Shown in pieces: positions 17,216 to 24,723 of a DNA stretch of 31,246 nt. The notes beneath the pieces were generated by a model that saw nothing but the letters and a program-made list of their open reading frames with translations, was not told the origin of the DNA and ran no database searches. This DNA is from a virus. The DNA is taken from positions 1 to 31,246 of the IMG/VR virus record IMGVR_UViG_3300046642_000283. One strand, written 5' to 3'. Position numbers and translations under genes: made by a program. The first letter of the stretch is position 1. Every line of letters begins with the position of its first letter.

Positions 17216-19884
17216 TTAGTCGGTCCCTTTGGTTTCATCTTGGCGATGATCTGCTGGTTGTCGAGCGTCGCCGCGGTCGTTCGCTCCTGATGCTGCCGGT
17301 CAAGCCGCGCCTGCTCCGCGTCATGCTGCCGCCCAGCCTCGTCAATAACCGCGCTCGACAGGATCTTACCGCCGGTCATCGCGTGGCCGGTCATCGCCGC
17401 ATGATGACGCGACGCCAGATCAGTCATCGCCTGGGTATGGTCGCTGTCGATCTTCGCCATGTTCTCGTGATGCTGCGCCATCATCGAAGCGGCCTTCAAC
17501 GAAGCGTCGGTATTGGCCTGCTGCGACTGCATATCGGTCTGATTTTGCGTCGCCTGATGCTCGGCCATGTCCATCTGACCCTGACGGTCCTGCGCCTCGC
17601 TGTCTTGCTGATCCTTCATCAACTGCGACGCCAGCTGCGCCAGCGCGACGTGTCGGTCGACGCCCATCTGCTGCCCCTGCATGTCGAGCTTTTGCAGATC
17701 GACGACGGTCTTGGCGTGCAATTGCTGATGCTTGAAGGCGTTCTCCGTCTCCATACGCTGGGTGTCGAGATGCTGCTGCCCGACTGCCTTCGCGCCGTCC
17801 ATGCGGACCTTCTCGAGCATCGCCTGCGCCGCCATCATCTGCGCGTCGGGCTGCTTCGGAGACGAGGTCAACGCCTGCATCTGCTGCGGGTTCGGCGTCT
17901 TGAAATAGCGACCGACGTTCTTCACGTTCGCCAACGCAAGCATGTCGGTCATGGTGTTCAGCATCTCCTGGACGCCGCAGATCGGATTGGCGAGCCCCAT
18001 CTGCGCGATCAAAGCCTGCTGATCCTGCTTGATCCCGGTCAGGGCCATCATCCTGACCATGTCAGAACCCTTGCCGAGGTTCGGGTTCACCTCGACCGAC
18101 ATCGACGCATCGAACGTCGACGTATCGTATGGGACAAACTTGCCATTAACGCGAAGCGTGCGCGGCGGATTTGGGTTTTCGCAGATCTCATTGAAGAGGC
18201 CTGTGAAAAGATCCTTGAAGCCCGTCTCGCATAGGACGCGAGCCACCAGCTCAACCCGTTCTTGAGCGCCATTGACAATAGCTTCGACCCCAATCTGCGT
18301 CGAACTTTGAAGCGCCTTGGGATCCAGACCTTTCGCCGCATCCGACAACCCCGTCCGTCGCGATAGCGTATCGTTGAGCGAGTCGATGATCGGCATCGCC
18401 GCCTGGCCGACGAACGGCGTCTGAGCAAACATCACGCTCTGGCTCGGATCGCCGCGGGTGCGGATGACCGCGCCGAGGTCGTCGTTGAGCGCGTCGTCGA
18501 GGTTCACCGTCAGCTCGTTGACGACCGTCTTGGCGTTGATGCTCTCGGCCAAGCTGTCGAGCACGCCGCGCATCATGTTCGTTTTGATCTTCTGAATGTC
18601 GTAGGTGTAGTCGGCAATCGAGTCGCCCACGATGGTGTGCGAGATCGGGTCGCACGAGAACAGCGCAAACTTGACCCGGTTGGCTTCCTCGTCGTGGACG
18701 ATCTTATGCGTCTCGCCCATCGTGCAGATGTAACGGAGCTCTGGCGAACCGTCTCCATCCTTGTCCGCCTTGATGAACCACTCCCCGTAAAGCACCCCAT
18801 CGCCCACTCGAGTCGACATGAAGCGGCCAGCATTACGCATCTGGCTTTCCATCGTCATCTCGTTGATGTCCTGGCTCTGGACATGCTCCATGCACTCTTC
18901 GCGCGTGTAGCCCATCGCAATCATCTGATCGACCGGCACCACGCGCTCGTGGCCGACAATGCGCGAGTCCTTGAACGTCCGCGCGTAACGGTCGAGCCGC
19001 ATCTCCTCAGGCGGAACGCCTGCAACCTTGATCAGCGGCTTGTTCAGTTCAAACTGAACGATGACTTCGTCAAACGTCGGTGGCGGGGCTCCCATCGGTG
19101 AAGACATAGACGGCGGGGGCATGGGCCCAGGTGATCCGTCCATCCCTGAGGGTGAGGGCGATGGCGGAGCGCCAGGCGGCGGAGAAGCCGGTGGAGTTGG
19201 CAATTGCGGCATCCCGCTCGGCACTGGGTTGCCAACGTGGATCAGCTTTGCTGTCGGGTTCTCCATGATGACTTGCCGGATCTGGTCCGCCGTCACCTGT
19301 GTGAACCGCTTCTTCACCGTCTCCTTGTTCTCGTCGCACCACCATTTCACGAACCCCGTTTTTACCGTCAGCGCATCTTTCAGCGCGCCGTAGAGGATCA
19401 GAAACCCCGGGTTGTCGCACCAGAACGTATAGTTCACATAATTGGTCGCCTGCTCGGCCTGGTCGACCTCCTCCTGGCTGCGCGGCACCAGATAGACCGG
19501 GCTCTCCGAAGCCCCAAACAGCCGGATCAGCGCCGGCAACATCAGCATGATCGCATCGCGCACGTCGGTCGAGACATAGGTCGAGCGGTTCGCCGTCTCT
19601 TGGTCGTGGCCGAGGATCTGCTCGTAGGTGGCGGTGGGATCCTGGACGATCAACGTGTCGGTATAGGGACTGCCGTCAGGGTTCAGCCCCGGCAGATAGC
19701 CGTAATAATAGCTCTGCGCCTCGTTGCGCTTGTGCGCGAGGATCGTTCCCTCATAATCGCGCGCATCCGAGATCATCGCGTGAATGTAGGAGTCGTAACT
19801 GTCAGGATCGGACGGATCATAGCTGCCAGAGTCGCCGCCGCCCCTGTCCTCCTTGAAAGAGGCGAAGATCCGCTCCATCGACAT
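17212..19884 (-). CDS. Portal protein
   Basis: 890 residues; the dodecameric ring at the capsid vertex for DNA packaging and exit. The N-terminal part (residues 40-190) has the portal pattern AQSYYYGYLPGLNPDG, YVSTDVRDAIMLMLPALIRLF, FWCDNPGFLILYGALKDAL and KTGFVKWWC. A Pro/Ser-rich insertion (about 235-275) interrupts it. The clip/wing region follows with VGDSIADYTYDIQKIKTNMM and RRTGLSDAAKGLDP. The last 230 residues are Gln/His/Met-rich and helical, like the barrel seen in P22-type portals but longer, making the protein longer than the 725 of P22. It is the first essential head gene after the HNH gene; the HNH stop lies two bases upstream of its start. Confidence 0.9.
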   Translation of the reverse strand: MSMERIFASFKEDRGGGDSGSYDPSDPDSYDSYIHAMISDARDYEGTILAHKRNEAQSYYYGYLPGLNPDGSPYTDTLIVQDPTATYEQILGHDQETANRSTYVSTDVRDAIMLMLPALIRLFGASESPVYLVPRSQEEVDQAEQATNYVNYTFWCDNPGFLILYGALKDALTVKTGFVKWWCDENKETVKKRFTQVTADQIRQVIMENPTAKLIHVGNPVPSGMPQLPTPPASPPPGAPPSPSPSGMDGSPGPMPPPSMSSPMGAPPPTFDEVIVQFELNKPLIKVAGVPPEEMRLDRYARTFKDSRIVGHERVVPVDQMIAMGYTREECMEHVQSQDINEMTMESQMRNAGRFMSTRVGDGVLYGEWFIKADKDGDGSPELRYICTMGETHKIVHDEEANRVKFALFSCDPISHTIVGDSIADYTYDIQKIKTNMMRGVLDSLAESINAKTVVNELTVNLDDALNDDLGAVIRTRGDPSQSVMFAQTPFVGQAAMPIIDSLNDTLSRRTGLSDAAKGLDPKALQSSTQIGVEAIVNGAQERVELVARVLCETGFKDLFTGLFNEICENPNPPRTLRVNGKFVPYDTSTFDASMSVEVNPNLGKGSDMVRMMALTGIKQDQQALIAQMGLANPICGVQEMLNTMTDMLALANVKNVGRYFKTPNPQQMQALTSSPKQPDAQMMAAQAMLEKVRMDGAKAVGQQHLDTQRMETENAFKHQQLHAKTVVDLQKLDMQGQQMGVDRHVALAQLASQLMKDQQDSEAQDRQGQMDMAEHQATQNQTDMQSQQANTDASLKAASMMAQHHENMAKIDSDHTQAMTDLASRHHAAMTGHAMTGGKILSSAVIDEAGRQHDAEQARLDRQHQERTTAATLDNQQIIAKMKPKGPTK

Positions 19885-19886
19885 GG

Positions 19887-20234
19887 CTAAGACCTCTGTC
19901 GCCTAGTCACCCAGCCCTGTCTAATTCGGTCTGAACGATCACGCGCTGGAATGTCTCTGATATTCTCACGCGGCGTCGCCCATCGCAAGTGAGCCGGATT
20001 AATGCAGAACCCTCCAATACACCCGATAGGCGTGCTATGCGCCGCTTGATGCTCAGACGTCGGAGGACGCCCGTAAGTTTCCTCACAAATAACCCTGGTA
20101 ATGTTCACAATCTTATAATTTTCACGAATTTGTGGCCTATCAAGATATTTCCCATAAACCGCGCCACTCCATAGGTAGCACCCAGTATTTGGCTCTGGGG
20201 TCCATTTATCAGAGTGTGTATCCAGCATACTCAT
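19887..20234 (-). CDS. HNH endonuclease, co-oriented with the late operon
   Basis: 115 residues, ATGA-coupled to the endolysin stop. The HNH-like core is EHQAAH (H62, H66), CINPAHLRWAT (about 77-87, H82) and ENIRD (N91), the pattern of phage HNH nucleases that make nicks or breaks. The start region (WTPEPNTGCYLWSGAV) is typical of this subfamily. The gene has a visibly higher AT content than its neighbours, consistent with acquisition by transfer. It sits between endolysin and portal, where packaging-related HNH enzymes and homing enzymes both occur. The former usually lie next to the terminase, so homing-type is preferred. Confidence 0.82.
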   Translation of the reverse strand: MSMLDTHSDKWTPEPNTGCYLWSGAVYGKYLDRPQIRENYKIVNITRVICEETYGRPPTSEHQAAHSTPIGCIGGFCINPAHLRWATPRENIRDIPARDRSDRIRQGWVTRRQRS

Positions 20235-20800
20235 GAGGTCAAAGCTTCTTTGAAGCTCGCGTAGTACCCAGCTATTAGGTCAGCTTTATCTAATCCGTTA
20301 ACAATCTTGCGCGCGTTGACCGGATCTTCGGTGTCGGCGTCGAAATATTGCGACAGCTTCGCGCCGGTGAACCAACCATTGATCATGCCGTCATACAGCA
20401 CCAGCGCGCTCGGCTCGTCCTCGAGCATCCGGTGCGGATACTCAACGCACGGAACGTCAAGATCATAGGTTTTCTTGAGGATTTCCTCAGCCTTGACGTA
20501 ATTTTCATACCACGTCAGCTGCACGAAGCCGCGGCCATAATAGCACTGATTGAACTCGCCCGCCGGCTCGCCATAGGACTTGCCGCCGCCCTGCCCATAT
20601 TCCTCAATCGGCCGCATCTCTTGCGCCGTCTCATGGAACGCGGTGGCAAGCGCGTAAGCCAGCCACCGCAAGTCGCGATCCGGGTGGAAATTCTCCCAGG
20701 TGTCGAGAAGATAGTTCATCCCATCAACCTGACGCTGCGAGAGAACGCCGTTGAAGACGCTCTCCCGTATCGATGAGAAAAACTGGTCGCGGTCGATCAT
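20231..20800 (-). CDS. Endolysin, GH19 chitinase-like muramidase
   Basis: 189 residues, no signal peptide. It carries the glycoside hydrolase 19 features: LAYALATAFHETAQ with the catalytic Glu at E57, a second acidic pair in PIEEYG (E66/E67), and YYGRGFVQLTWYENY (87-101) forming the substrate cleft. GH19 phage enzymes cut the glycan of peptidoglycan late in infection. Without a signal it would need a holin; two small membrane genes lie at 14.1-14.5 kb. The gene is ATGA-coupled both to the HPGHP-repeat protein and to the HNH gene. Confidence 0.92.
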   Translation of the reverse strand: MIDRDQFFSSIRESVFNGVLSQRQVDGMNYLLDTWENFHPDRDLRWLAYALATAFHETAQEMRPIEEYGQGGGKSYGEPAGEFNQCYYGRGFVQLTWYENYVKAEEILKKTYDLDVPCVEYPHRMLEDEPSALVLYDGMINGWFTGAKLSQYFDADTEDPVNARKIVNGLDKADLIAGYYASFKEALTS

Positions 20801-21213
20801 TTGGGTTCGGGTGTAGCCGGAAGCCCTTGGCCCGGGAACGTCGCCGGGTCATACGCGGTGACACGCCACTCTACCACATTGGGACGCTTGATGGCGACGA
20901 TCACCTTGTCGTCGTAAGGCTCGGGCAGATACGCAGGCAGCGGCGGATTGATCGTGTCGGGCGGAACAGGCTGGCCGCTAGCATGGCCATAACCCGGCAA
21001 ACCCTGGTCGGGATGACCATAGCTCGGCAGACCATGATCCGGGTGTCCCGGATGATAGATCGGCCCGCCGCCGACATAGTTGGGCGGAACAGGCAGTCCA
21101 TGGCTCGGATGGCCGGGATGATAGATAGGCCGGTTGCTGGCGTGGCCTCCGCCAGGAAGACTGTTATCGATATGGCCGGCTTCGAGAGGGATGATCCAAT
21201 AGGCTTGCGGCAT
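20797..21213 (-). CDS. Pro/Gly/His tandem-repeat phage protein
   Basis: 138 residues with a GGAG Shine-Dalgarno. Residues 12-85 contain repeated units of the form YHPGHPxHGLP and YGHPDQGLPG, alternating with GGG and Pro-rich spacers. They are likely disordered or polyproline-like. The end (KVIVAIKRPNVVEWRVTAYD) is a more ordered strand pair. Similar repeats occur in proteins of alphaproteobacterial phages, from memory. Function unknown; position just before the endolysin may point to lysis or virion surface. Confidence 0.75.
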   Translation of the reverse strand: MPQAYWIIPLEAGHIDNSLPGGGHASNRPIYHPGHPSHGLPVPPNYVGGGPIYHPGHPDHGLPSYGHPDQGLPGYGHASGQPVPPDTINPPLPAYLPEPYDDKVIVAIKRPNVVEWRVTAYDPATFPGQGLPATPEPK

Positions 21214-21218
21214 GGGAG

Positions 21219-21446
21219 CTACTCCGTGGTTGTCGACGCATCCTCTGTAGCAGCTTTCGGTGACGGTTCATTCGCCGCCGCCAATTTCTTTTCAAGCTCG
21301 AGGAGGGCTTCGTGAACCGTCGCCCAGCGCGGCTTGCCCGACGTCGCCTGAACCGCCGCCCACACAAACTGCTCGGGCTCGTCGAGGTCGAGCAGCAAAT
21401 CCAGATCCTTGGTCACTTTCACCGCTCCATGCGGAAATTCGCTCAT
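21219..21446 (-). CDS. Small hypothetical protein
   Basis: 75 residues from MSEFPHGAV (21446), ATGA-coupled to the preceding gene, which fixes the start well inside a longer open frame. There are two short helices (LLLDLDEPEQFVWAAVQA and VHEALLELEKKLAAANE) and a Ser/Thr-rich tail. No family recognised. Confidence 0.65.
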   Translation of the reverse strand: MSEFPHGAVKVTKDLDLLLDLDEPEQFVWAAVQATSGKPRWATVHEALLELEKKLAAANEPSPKAATEDASTTTE

Positions 21447-21655
21447 TGAAAACCCTCCATCCCGCGCTGATACTCGCCGCCGCCGTCGAGCCGCCTGCGC
21501 ACCTCCTCGCGCGCGATCTCGCGCTGCAACGCCTTCATCTTGTTCATCGCCCGCAGCTGATCCAACGGATAATCGCGCTCGATCTCCGCCGTGATCCGCG
21601 CATACGCCTCCGCATAACTCTCGCGCCGGGGGAACAGACGCCGCCACCAACTCAT
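21443..21655 (-). CDS. Small basic helical protein
   Basis: 70 residues, ATGA-coupled on both sides. An Arg/Trp-rich start (MSWWRRLFPRRESYAEAY) is followed by a long amphipathic helix (ALQREIAREEVRRRL). The N-terminal WW and basic residues might touch membrane or DNA. No family recognised. Confidence 0.65.
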   Translation of the reverse strand: MSWWRRLFPRRESYAEAYARITAEIERDYPLDQLRAMNKMKALQREIAREEVRRRLDGGGEYQRGMEGFQ

Positions 21656-21798
21656 GGGTGCGAGTCCAGCAACAGCTCGTCGTCCTCGACATGAACCTTG
21701 GCAACCGGGACATAACGCTGATAGTCGCCGTCCCAGGCCTTGACCTCCATCGAGGGCGGAGCCTTCTTCAGTTCGTCGATCAGCTCGGCAACCGTCAT
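21652..21798 (-). CDS. Small hypothetical protein following terminase
   Basis: 48 residues from MTVAELIDELKKAPPSMEVK (21798), coupled to the terminase stop as ATGA. The short helix plus strands ending in VHVEDDELLLDSHP resemble small phage proteins of the pattern 'LIdeLkklPpdmeV'. Function unknown. Confidence 0.65.
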   Translation of the reverse strand: MTVAELIDELKKAPPSMEVKAWDGDYQRYVPVAKVHVEDDELLLDSHP

Positions 21799-23132
21799 AT
21801 CAATCCCCGCAACCGCCGGCGCAACCGCCCCGAAGCCCCATGCTTGCCAGAAAAACCGCCGCTGATCAACGGAATGCCCACACACCCAGTCCGAAACGCA
21901 TCCGCCGCATCCTCCGCCTCGTCCGCCACAGCCTGACCGTTCTTGTTGCGCCGATAGCTCCGCAGCCGCGCAAGCCCCTTCCGGCACGCGTCCTCGTCGA
22001 ACCAGCTTATCCCCAGACAACCCCGCGTCGCCGTGATCCCATCTTCCGTCGAATGGTTCGGAACCGGAATGACCGGCTCCTTGAGCAGCATGTTCAATTC
22101 ATGCTTGCGGCTGTAGCCGGTGATCAGCTCCTTCACCTCCACGTCATGGGGCAGAAGATGAGCCCGATACTCGAAACCCCCTACCTTGGCCTTGATCGCC
22201 AGCAAATCGGCATAATAACTGAGAGACTTGCCCTTGCCCTCGATGTAGTCGATCCAATGCAGCTCACGGCCCGCAATCTGGAACAGCCAAATCACCTGTA
22301 AATGCCGGATCCCAAGATCCCAGGCCGTAATCACCCCGGTGTTCAGGTCGGGGCTGACCTTGCAAACGCGCTTCTGCGTCTGGAGACTGTTGAGCGCCTC
22401 CTGATAATACGCCCCCTCCACCGGAGCCGCAAAAGAACACAACATTTCCCGCGCAAACTCGTCCGGGCTCATGTCCGCCCGCATCTCCTCAACCTCGTCC
22501 GGGTTGAGCGCCGTCGTCCCGGTCGCAGTCACCGGAATATCGAACACATCCCAGTTCGGATCGTCGTCGGCCCTCAGTTTCAGTGCATGAAAATGATCCT
22601 CCCCCGCCGCGGTGCCAGAGACAATGGCGAAACCGCGATAGTCTGCCAAACACGGTCTGACCACAGAAGTGAAGGCGTTGGGGTGAAGGAGCGGGTACTC
22701 GTCCAGGACCGCTCCGTCGAGATAAATCCCACGCATCCGCTCATAAGCCAAAGCCCCGCCATAAAGCCGGATCTGCGCGCCGTTGGGTAAAGTGACACTG
22801 AGCTCGCCCTCCATGTATTTCACGTCTGGAATGGCCTGAGTGTAGTGCTTGAGATAACCCCATACCAAATCCTTAGCCGCGTCAAAGGAAGGACCAATGT
22901 ACGCATAGCGGGGTGGCGGGGTGGCTCTCGTGTTGGTGTTAGCAGCCCGTATAAGCTGGTTGACCAACGCCACGGTTTTCCCCGCACGACGATGAGCAAC
23001 AACAAATATCCACCGCTTCCCTGTTTCATGCAAAGGAACGAAATGGGGCCGAGGTCGATAAGGTACGCGTACCCGTAGTACCTCTTCGGGGACGAAGGCG
23101 GGGGAGTCCAGTGCTTCAAAGCCGTAGCTCAC
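21795..23132 (-). CDS. terL: Terminase large subunit
   Basis: 445 residues, ATGA-coupled to the upstream gene. The ATPase half has a Walker A-like VVAHRRAGKT (44-53), Walker B GAVLDE (140-145, D144/E145) and coupling motif SGTAAG (172-177). The C-terminal RNase H-like nuclease half has AWDLGI (D272), LLPHD (D330) and DAADAFR (408-414) as likely metal ligands. It packages DNA into the prohead through the portal and cuts it. All essential motifs are present and the length is normal for podovirus-type TerL. Confidence 0.95.
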   Translation of the reverse strand: MSYGFEALDSPAFVPEEVLRVRVPYRPRPHFVPLHETGKRWIFVVAHRRAGKTVALVNQLIRAANTNTRATPPPRYAYIGPSFDAAKDLVWGYLKHYTQAIPDVKYMEGELSVTLPNGAQIRLYGGALAYERMRGIYLDGAVLDEYPLLHPNAFTSVVRPCLADYRGFAIVSGTAAGEDHFHALKLRADDDPNWDVFDIPVTATGTTALNPDEVEEMRADMSPDEFAREMLCSFAAPVEGAYYQEALNSLQTQKRVCKVSPDLNTGVITAWDLGIRHLQVIWLFQIAGRELHWIDYIEGKGKSLSYYADLLAIKAKVGGFEYRAHLLPHDVEVKELITGYSRKHELNMLLKEPVIPVPNHSTEDGITATRGCLGISWFDEDACRKGLARLRSYRRNKNGQAVADEAEDAADAFRTGCVGIPLISGGFSGKHGASGRLRRRLRGLI

Positions 23133-23605
23133 GCAGGCCAGCCCAAACCACGAGCGCGACGCCTGACCCCAGCAAGATCGTCCTCGCCGCGGCCCATATA
23201 CTCCTGCGAATTGGGCGGCTCAATGGTCCCAAACGGAGCAGGCGTCGGCGCAACCCCGTCAGGCGCATCGTCGCCGCCGGGATACATGCCGCCGCCACCG
23301 GGCAACGTCCCCGTTCCCCCATAATGCCCCATCATCTCCCACTCATTCTGCGACGGCGTCGTATTGATGTAATTCTGCACATTGGGAGGAAGACCAGAAC
23401 TCTTGAGCGCCTCCATCTGCCGCACCCGCTCCAAATACTCCGCCTGCCCCGGGTAGGGCGTCCCGGTATGCGGCGGCGCGGGCATGTTCGCCCGCTGCCT
23501 CGCCTGCAATAACCGCAACCGCTGCTGCGCCATATCCTCAGGACTCAACGTCTCTTGAGGAGAATAAGCCTCCAAGGGAAGACTGTTCAACGTGGTCCCG
23601 GGCAT
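23129..23605 (-). CDS. Pro/Gly-rich hypothetical protein in packaging module
   Basis: 158 residues with AGGAG upstream of the ATG. The first half has a Gln/Arg-rich helix (DMAQQRLRLLQARQRANM), the second a Gly/Pro-rich, probably disordered segment (GGTGTLPGGGGMYPGGDD). It lies between the presumed TerS and TerL genes and overlaps TerL by four bases. It could be a packaging accessory factor; no domain seen. Confidence 0.65.
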   Translation of the reverse strand: MPGTTLNSLPLEAYSPQETLSPEDMAQQRLRLLQARQRANMPAPPHTGTPYPGQAEYLERVRQMEALKSSGLPPNVQNYINTTPSQNEWEMMGHYGGTGTLPGGGGMYPGGDDAPDGVAPTPAPFGTIEPPNSQEYMGRGEDDLAGVRRRARGLGWPA

Positions 23606-23610
23606 CGCCG

Positions 23611-24069
23611 CTACTCCTGATGCTCAATCGTCTTGGCCTGCGGCTCGGTCCCGTCATCCCAGCTGATGATCACCCGGGTAGGCCCAGCAATGGCTAGCGT
23701 GGGTTGGGAGGCGTCCTTGCTCGGGGCCAGCGGATGAACCCGGAACGCCTCACTCCTGATCACCTGCGCGCTCGCCCACTCCCGACGCCGCGCCTCAGGC
23801 TCGTCAAACGCCAGCTTAACCTGTTTCAGAACCTTGTCGTTGAGGAGAGCAACGAGTTCTTTGTGCAGGCGAGTGAGCCGGGGGGATCTGTCTATGATCC
23901 GCTGCAACTTGAGAGACGGGATCTTCAACCGCTCGGCAGCTTCCTCAACCACGCCGCCATGAAGATAAAGGGCAGTGGCGGCTTCCTCAATGTCCACCGG
24001 AATGCCGGGAGGCCGGACCTCGTAAGGGTAATAAGGAAGAGGAAGAAACTCCTCGTCGATCTCGCTCAT
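23611..24069 (-). CDS. Probable terminase small subunit
   Basis: 152 residues from MSEIDEEFLP (24069). This start is favoured over a longer frame because it overlaps the previous stop as ATGA. Residues 27-64 (EEAATALYLHGGVVEEAAER LKIPSLKLQRII, shown in two pieces) form a helix-turn-helix-like unit. A long helix (LTRLHKELVALLNDKVLKQV) and a beta tail (TRVIISWDDG) follow. DNA-binding head, helical oligomerisation middle and location two genes before TerL fit a small terminase that recognises the packaging site. It is assigned by architecture and order, not by a family match. Confidence 0.65.
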   Translation of the reverse strand: MSEIDEEFLPLPYYPYEVRPPGIPVDIEEAATALYLHGGVVEEAAERLKIPSLKLQRIIDRSPRLTRLHKELVALLNDKVLKQVKLAFDEPEARRREWASAQVIRSEAFRVHPLAPSKDASQPTLAIAGPTRVIISWDDGTEPQAKTIEHQE

Positions 24070-24314
24070 GGCTTCCCCGTCCATAACCCCGGCGGACCAT
24101 AATACGCCCACTTGCCGTCAGTCCCCAACTCCCGCCCCACCGGACCAATCTCCCGACTGCTCTTCGCCCAAGAACACGCGCTCTCAAAAGTCGGACAAGT
24201 CGCAGAAATAAGAGCATCCGTCGCAGGACGCCCATAATATACCCACCACTCCCCACGCCACTGCTTGAGATGAGGCTTAATCGGCTCCCCAACCCTAACC
24301 CACGGTGGATACAT
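24066..24314 (-). CDS. First gene of the late operon, small hypothetical
   Basis: 82 residues, aromatic-rich (WVRVGEPIKPHLKQWRGEWW, WAYYGPPGLW). The ATG at 24314 has AAGGG about 9 bases upstream and is preceded by an AT-rich promoter-like stretch. It is ATGA-coupled to the presumed TerS. No family recognised. Confidence 0.6.
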   Translation of the reverse strand: MYPPWVRVGEPIKPHLKQWRGEWWVYYGRPATDALISATCPTFESACSWAKSSREIGPVGRELGTDGKWAYYGPPGLWTGKP

Positions 24315-24338
24315 GGTTAATATCCCTTGTGATTTTGT

Positions 24339-24344
24339 ATTATA
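24339..24344 (-). promoter_or_regulatory. Candidate -10 box of the late operon promoter
   Basis: Read on the minus strand this is a perfect TATAAT in an AT-rich stretch, 25 bases before the first late gene's ATG at 24314. No good -35 hexamer lies 15-18 bases upstream, so an activator or a phage-specific factor might be needed. Confidence 0.4.
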
Positions 24345-24537
24345 TTTTAGCAGGATTGCGGGATCGGCACCACCCCCGGTTCCGGTTCCAACGAGGAGGG
24401 GGGAGTGGGGGGCTCAAGGCTTCCTGGCTAATAGATCTACAATGCTTTGCTGTCATAGTCCTCGAGGCCAGGCCTGGCTCGAGGCCGGTCAATAGCTCGC
24501 CGGTTATGAATGACATCGCCGGCCTGGTCATCGCGCG

Positions 24538-24561
24538 CAACGAGGCGTGTCCGCCTCGTTG
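24538..24561 (+). repeat. Perfect 10-bp hairpin
   Basis: CAACGAGGCG (24538-24547), loop TGTC, CGCCTCGTTG (24552-24561). No T-tract follows on either strand, so it is not a standard intrinsic terminator. Confidence 0.75.
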
Positions 24562-24570
24562 ACCGATGGT

Positions 24571-24595
24571 CGACGACCGCCAGTCGTCGAGGTCG
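24571..24595 (+). repeat. 25-bp direct repeat, copy 1, hairpin-forming
   Basis: Matches copy 2 (24622-24646) at 23 of 25 positions. Contains CGACGAC (24571-24577) facing GTCGTCG (24583-24589), extendable by one T-A pair. Confidence 0.75.
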
Positions 24596-24621
24596 AGGCC
24601 TGCCCTTGCCCTGCTATGGCC

Positions 24622-24646
24622 CGACGACCGCTGGTCGTCGAGGTCG
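24622..24646 (+). repeat. 25-bp direct repeat, copy 2, hairpin-forming
   Basis: CGACGACC (24622-24629), loop GCT, GGTCGTCG (24633-24640). The start-to-start spacing from copy 1 is 51 bases. The two differences fall in the loop region, and one adds a base pair, so the fold is preserved. Confidence 0.75.
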
Positions 24647-24652
24647 TCGGAC

Positions 24653-24661
24653 TGTGGATAA
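24653..24661 (+). promoter_or_regulatory. Perfect DnaA-box sequence
   Basis: TGTGGATAA, the reverse complement of the consensus TTATCCACA, lies immediately before the early promoter and after the hairpin repeats. A near match (TGTGGATAG) occurs at 25926-25934. One perfect 9-mer could be chance, but the location is suggestive. Confidence 0.45.
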
Positions 24662-24665
24662 GGCC

Positions 24666-24694
24666 TTGACTAACCACTGCGCCTTAACTACATT
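24666..24694 (+). promoter_or_regulatory. Candidate early promoter
   Basis: TTGACT (24666-24671, 5/6), 17-base spacer, TACATT (24689-24694, 4/6). It is followed by a GAGGGA Shine-Dalgarno and the ATG at 24724. The same arrangement, TTGACA-17-TACATC, recurs at 25915. Confidence 0.55.
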
Positions 24695-24723
24695 GCTGCT
24701 GTTAACCACTGAGGGACATGCCC

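Larger units (their letters stand above)
24315..24723 (+). other. Divergent intergenic region, possible control or replication-origin region
   Basis: 409 bases without a convincing gene between the two oppositely oriented operons. From left to right it contains an AT-rich late-promoter candidate, a G-rich run (about 24392-24412), imperfect inverted repeats around GCCAGGCCTGGC (about 24469-24480), a 10-bp hairpin, a 25-bp direct repeat whose copies each form a hairpin, a perfect DnaA-box sequence and an early promoter candidate. It could be a control region or replication origin, or could yield a structured RNA. Confidence 0.5.

Noticed and set aside
17290-18234. 314-codon plus-strand frame opposite the portal
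   Set aside because: Leu/Arg/His-rich antisense shadow of the well-supported portal.
24392-24412. G-rich run as a G-quadruplex
   Set aside because: Only two long G-tracts are present, so a standard four-tract motif is not met.
24440-24660. tRNA or CRISPR in the structured intergenic region
   Set aside because: No cloverleaf, no CCA-type acceptor and only two degenerate repeats without regular spacers.
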